Part shown: one piece after another, positions 61,086-64,000 of the stretch | Numbering within the stretch: position 1 is the first letter of the stretch | Layout: every line of letters starts with the position of its first letter | Position numbers and translations under genes: made by a program | Notes under the pieces: model-generated | Databases searched by the model: none | What the model was told of the DNA's origin: nothing | The model's input: only the letters and a program-made list of their open reading frames with translations | Source of the DNA: Bacteroidia bacterium | GTDB taxonomy: Bacteria > Bacteroidota > Bacteroidia > Chitinophagales > Chitinophagaceae | DNA length: 64,000 nt | Assembly (NCBI GenBank): GCA_030426665.1 | Contig: JAUHYD010000012.1 | Span: 62,001 to 126,000 of the forward strand | Direction: 5' to 3'

Positions 61086-62435
61086 TTGGACAATCTAAAA
61101 GATAATTTTATAATAAACTGGAAATCTCAATTCCCGAAGTTACAGGGAGGTAAGGTGTTGCTTGCCGTAAGTGGAGGCTCAGATTCAATGGTAATGGCAG
61201 AGTTGTTCAAGGTATCTGGTATTTCGTTTGGCGTAGCTCATTGTAATTTTGGTCTAAGGGGCATTGATGCTGATAAAGACGAAGAACTCGTGCGGAAATG
61301 GAGTGAAGCGGTTGGTGTTTCTTTTCATGCGGTTCGCTTTGATACAAAGAAGAAGTCTGCCGAATGGAATACCGGTACACAAGAGACTGCCCGAAAGCTG
61401 CGGTACGATTGGTTTGAGGAAGTATGTAAGCAATTCGGTTATGATGCGGTGGCAACCGCTCATCATGCTAATGACAATGTAGAGACGTTGTTTATCAATT
61501 TGTGTAAGGGGACAGGGATTCAGGGGTTGCACGGTATACAGCCGGTAAACGGTCGAGTCATCAGACCCTTGTTATTTGCTTCAAGGGATCAGCTGCGTGC
61601 TTATGCAGATGAAATGCAGGTGCCGTACAGGGATGACGCCTCTAATGCTTCAGACGACTATCTGCGTAACGCTGTTCGTCACAAGTTGGTACCGGTAGTT
61701 GAGGATTTATTCCCAAATGCTATAGCGAATATCAACAGCAGTATTAGCCATTTTGCTGAGGCAGAGGTGTTGTATCATAATGCTGTGGGTGTGGAGCGGA
61801 AGAAGCTAATGGAGCGGCGTGGACAGGACTACTATATCCCTATCAGGAAGTTACAGAAGCGACACCCGATAGCAACAATATGTTACGAACTGTTTCGCCC
61901 GTTCGGATTTGTTTCAGCACAGATTCCACATATTCTTACACTATTGTCGTCTGAGTCGGGGCGTTTTATTGCTTCCGCTACTCATCGGGTTATCAGGAAC
62001 AGAGAATTTCTGGTGGTGACTTCGATAGCAACTGCAGAAGCAGACCTGATAGAAGTGCAGGATGCACCAGCTGTTGTAGAAACGGAGCGCGTTGTGTTTT
62101 CTTTCGAATTACTGGATTTGCCTGATAGACTACAGACGGACAGTACGATTGCATATATAGATGCCGATAAAGTCACGTTTCCACTTGTTCTGCGCAAGTG
62201 GCGGATTGGTGACTATTTGTACCCTCTTGGTATGGGTATGAAAAAGAAGAAAGTAAGCCGTCTGCTGATTGATAGAAAGGTGGCAATACATGATAAGGAG
62301 CATGTGTTTGTCTTGGAGAGTGACAAACGTATAGCCTGGGTAGCTGGGATAAGACTTGACGAGCGCATAAAGGTGACTGCTGCAACACGCAGAGTGCTGA
62401 GGGTAACGGCAGTGCCCAAATTGTATCGATTCTAA
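61086..62435 (+). CDS. tilS: tRNA(Ile)-lysidine synthase
   Basis: ATP-dependent modification of cytidine 34 to lysidine in tRNA-Ile(CAU), needed to read AUA codons. The 449-residue protein has the PP-loop SGGSDSM near residue 29, the VAHCNFGLRGIDADKDEELVRKW and YDAVATAHHANDNVETLF segments of the N-terminal catalytic domain, and the C-terminal tRNA-binding region with RKWRIGDYLYPLGMGMKKKKVSRLLID. The start is TTG at 61086, as no in-frame ATG lies between it and the stop of the TPR gene. The 3' end overlaps the rhomboid gene by 4 bases. Confidence 0.94.
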   Translation: MDNLKDNFIINWKSQFPKLQGGKVLLAVSGGSDSMVMAELFKVSGISFGVAHCNFGLRGIDADKDEELVRKWSEAVGVSFHAVRFDTKKKSAEWNTGTQETARKLRYDWFEEVCKQFGYDAVATAHHANDNVETLFINLCKGTGIQGLHGIQPVNGRVIRPLLFASRDQLRAYADEMQVPYRDDASNASDDYLRNAVRHKLVPVVEDLFPNAIANINSSISHFAEAEVLYHNAVGVERKKLMERRGQDYYIPIRKLQKRHPIATICYELFRPFGFVSAQIPHILTLLSSESGRFIASATHRVIRNREFLVVTSIATAEADLIEVQDAPAVVETERVVFSFELLDLPDRLQTDSTIAYIDADKVTFPLVLRKWRIGDYLYPLGMGMKKKKVSRLLIDRKVAIHDKEHVFVLESDKRIAWVAGIRLDERIKVTAATRRVLRVTAVPKLYRF

Positions 62436-63025
62436 TAGGGGTGCATCAATGTGTAGATGAAGTTAACGCCATGCGAAGGATCTGTGAGCAGTGCGTACAA
62501 CATACCATATACAGCCCCCCATATGTGCGCATCATGGTTCACGTTCCCTTGTCCTCGTTTTGCCATATAGGCCTCAGAAAGCAGGTAAATAACGCCGAAA
62601 ACAATACACGGAATACCTATAGGGATGAACAGTAAACGTAGCCGTCCCCAGGGAGCCATATAAATAACAAAGAAGAGGATAGATGATGTACCACCGGACG
62701 CACCCAGCGAGCGATAATAACTGTTGTTTCTGTTTTTAAGAAATGACGGTAGCGACGCGACAATTATACCGGTAAGGTACAGGGTGATGATACCACCACC
62801 CAAAACGCTTTCAACGGAGCTGCCCATAAAGTAGAGCGTAAACATATTGAATAGCAGGTGGTTCCAGTCCGCATGAATAAAACCCGAAGTAAGCAATCGG
62901 TAATACTCTTGCGGGTTGTCCATATAACGGGGCCAGAGAATCAGTTTGTTAACCAGAGATTCATCACGGAATGCAGCAACGGATATAAGCACCGTAACAG
63001 CAATAATAATTAAGGTAATGGACAT
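62432..63025 (-). CDS. Rhomboid-family intramembrane serine protease
   Basis: A 197-residue, probably six-helix membrane protease. The catalytic Ser is in the family motif SLGASGGTSSILF, the catalytic His in HDAHIWGAVYGMLYALL, and the oxyanion-hole Asn in WNHLLFNMFTLYFMG. The spacing and the HxxxN helix-2 pattern (here HADWNHLLFNM) agree with bacterial rhomboids. It cuts transmembrane substrates within the membrane; the target is unknown. The stop codon overlaps that of tilS by 4 bases. Confidence 0.92.
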   Translation of the reverse strand: MSITLIIIAVTVLISVAAFRDESLVNKLILWPRYMDNPQEYYRLLTSGFIHADWNHLLFNMFTLYFMGSSVESVLGGGIITLYLTGIIVASLPSFLKNRNNSYYRSLGASGGTSSILFFVIYMAPWGRLRLLFIPIGIPCIVFGVIYLLSEAYMAKRGQGNVNHDAHIWGAVYGMLYALLTDPSHGVNFIYTLMHPY

Positions 63026-63124
63026 ATCCGAAGCTTATGTTTATTTGAGTCCAAATGTAAACAGTATCTGCAACATAGCGATACTACCATTTGGGGGATT
63101 TAACATTTACCTTAAACAGACTGT

Positions 63125-63661
63125 TTAGTGGTTTGTTCGTTCATAGTGCAGTTGTACCAACCCCGTTTCATAACTTTTTGCGTTGACTAACTGCAGCCTT
63201 TGTTCTGGTCTGCCATCTTTAAACAGTCTAACACCATCGCCAAGTAACACAGGAATAACCGAAATAATAAACTCGTCTATCAGTTCGTCTTTCAATAGTT
63301 CGTTTACAATCTCAGCACCACCATCTATGAAAATGTTTTGTCCGGTTCTGCTTTTGAGTGCGTCTATCAGACCCTTTAGAGTCCCGGTATAAAAGTTGAC
63401 ATTACCCGCAGTTTCTCGTTCCGTACGTGTGATGATATAAGTCTCTTTGTCGGCATGCACATATTCAGGAACATGTGCCATAATCCAATCGTATGTTTTC
63501 CGACCCATAACAACCGTATCAATACTTGCTAGGAAGTCATGATACCCATAATCCTCACCTTGTTTCTCTACCATCGACAAAAACGACAGGTCGTCATTAG
63601 GTTTGGCAATATAGCCGTCTATACTTGTTGCGATATATAATATTGCTTTTCTGTTGCTCAT
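63125..63661 (-). CDS. Dihydrofolate reductase-family / RibD C-terminal-domain protein
   Basis: A 178-residue NADPH-binding reductase-like protein. It begins with KAILYIATSIDGYIAKPNDDLSFL, the typical start of YyaP-like and RibD-C proteins, then TVVMGRKTYDWIM with the conserved Gly-Arg-Lys-Thr-Tyr, the cofactor loop NIFIDGGAEIVNELL, and the C-terminal DEFIISVIPVLLGDGVRLF. Members reduce pterin- or pyrimidine-like substrates, but the true one is not known. It is monocistronic and convergent with nothing in the window. Confidence 0.88.
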   Translation of the reverse strand: MSNRKAILYIATSIDGYIAKPNDDLSFLSMVEKQGEDYGYHDFLASIDTVVMGRKTYDWIMAHVPEYVHADKETYIITRTERETAGNVNFYTGTLKGLIDALKSRTGQNIFIDGGAEIVNELLKDELIDEFIISVIPVLLGDGVRLFKDGRPEQRLQLVNAKSYETGLVQLHYERTNH

Positions 63662-63977
63662 AGGAATGATGTTTTATTGGGGTGAATATTTGAGAAATGT
63701 AGCTGTATCAATTCGATAAATTTACCAAAAACAGAAGAACTCTTTTGATCTGGTCATAAGTTTTTGAACTAGAAAATGTAGATCGTTTGCACTAAAACAT
63801 ATTATTTGTTTTTTGGCTCTAAGCGAAGGCTTTTTGGAGATCGTTGCTTTAATATAGTAGTTTTTAACTTCAGTCGAATTGTCGTATGTCTACATTTGAA
63901 TTAAATTTCCAATAAAATTGACAAAATAATCCTAATTTAGCTGTGTGAAGCACAGGAAAGACTATTTTAGTAATTCA
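63662..63977. other. A/T-rich intergenic region before the right edge
   Basis: About 316 bases without an open frame of note. It presumably holds promoters for the DHFR-like gene and the possible gene at the right edge. No repeat or RNA gene is recognised. Confidence 0.55.
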
Positions 63978-64000
63978 ATGACCGTACGAAAGGAGCCTTT
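63978..64000 (+). CDS. Possible 5' end of a gene running off the right edge
   Basis: An ATG at 63978 begins MTVRKEP and stays open to the edge; AGGAAAG 24 bases upstream could aid binding of the ribosome. Seven codons cannot support an identity. Confidence 0.3.

Overview
The window looks like chromosomal DNA of a Bacteroidota bacterium, probably near the Chitinophagaceae (the exact family is inference). Supporting signs: T9SS-type C-terminal sorting domains on several secreted proteins, Bacteroidetes-type promoters (TTG, about 18-22 nt, then TAnnTTTG), A/T-rich ribosome-binding regions, and families such as DUF1684, DUF4386 and NA37 nucleoid proteins. Most of the window is housekeeping and surface-protein genes. 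No prophage, CRISPR array or rRNA operon is visible.

Layout. 1-7360: the 5' part of a secreted regulatory-like-domain protein, then three tandem paralogous TPR/transmembrane class III adenylate cyclases. 7488-21843: secreted transglutaminase-like protein, lpdA, GNAT, an orphan RND pump, fabG, a class A PBP, rmuC, a small beta-barrel protein, a Crp/Fnr regulator and an SRPBCC protein. 21844-25395: an MBOAT acyltransferase with an SGNH-like partner, flanked by two gene graveyards (sigma-factor tail and transposase tail). 25396-28194: two NHL-repeat secreted proteins. 28469-36721: DUF1684, lysS, a lipoprotein, an NA37 protein, queA, GNAT, a deoxyhypusine-synthase-like enzyme and gltA. 36900-37960: a promoter, a broken tRNA, an intact tRNA-Val and an exact 383-bp tandem array of GIY-YIG nuclease genes, each ending inside a tRNA-like element. 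38092-48751: dienelactone hydrolase, a DoxX-like/Crp/DUF4386 cluster, two more cyclases (one cytoplasmic) and a secreted papain-like protease pair. 48993-60539: two divergent T9SS cargo genes separated by 876 bp, one encoding a 2761-residue protein with 31 tandem Ig-like repeats. 60744-64000: TPR protein, tilS, rhomboid protease, a RibD-C/DHFR-like protein and a possible gene start at the right edge.

How the genes fit together. Five cyclases share intact adenine-specifying and metal-binding residues, so cAMP production from paralogous TPR sensors is a plausible theme; the two Crp/Fnr proteins lack a recognisable cAMP-binding cassette and cannot be assumed to be their receptors. The most unusual object is the tRNA-Val-associated GIY-YIG array at 37146-37955. 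Each unit regenerates a tRNA-Val-like 3' end, its ORF stop codon lies in the pseudo-acceptor stem, and copies appear at different stages of decay (nonsense, intact, stub). It looks like a minimal tRNA-targeting selfish cassette.
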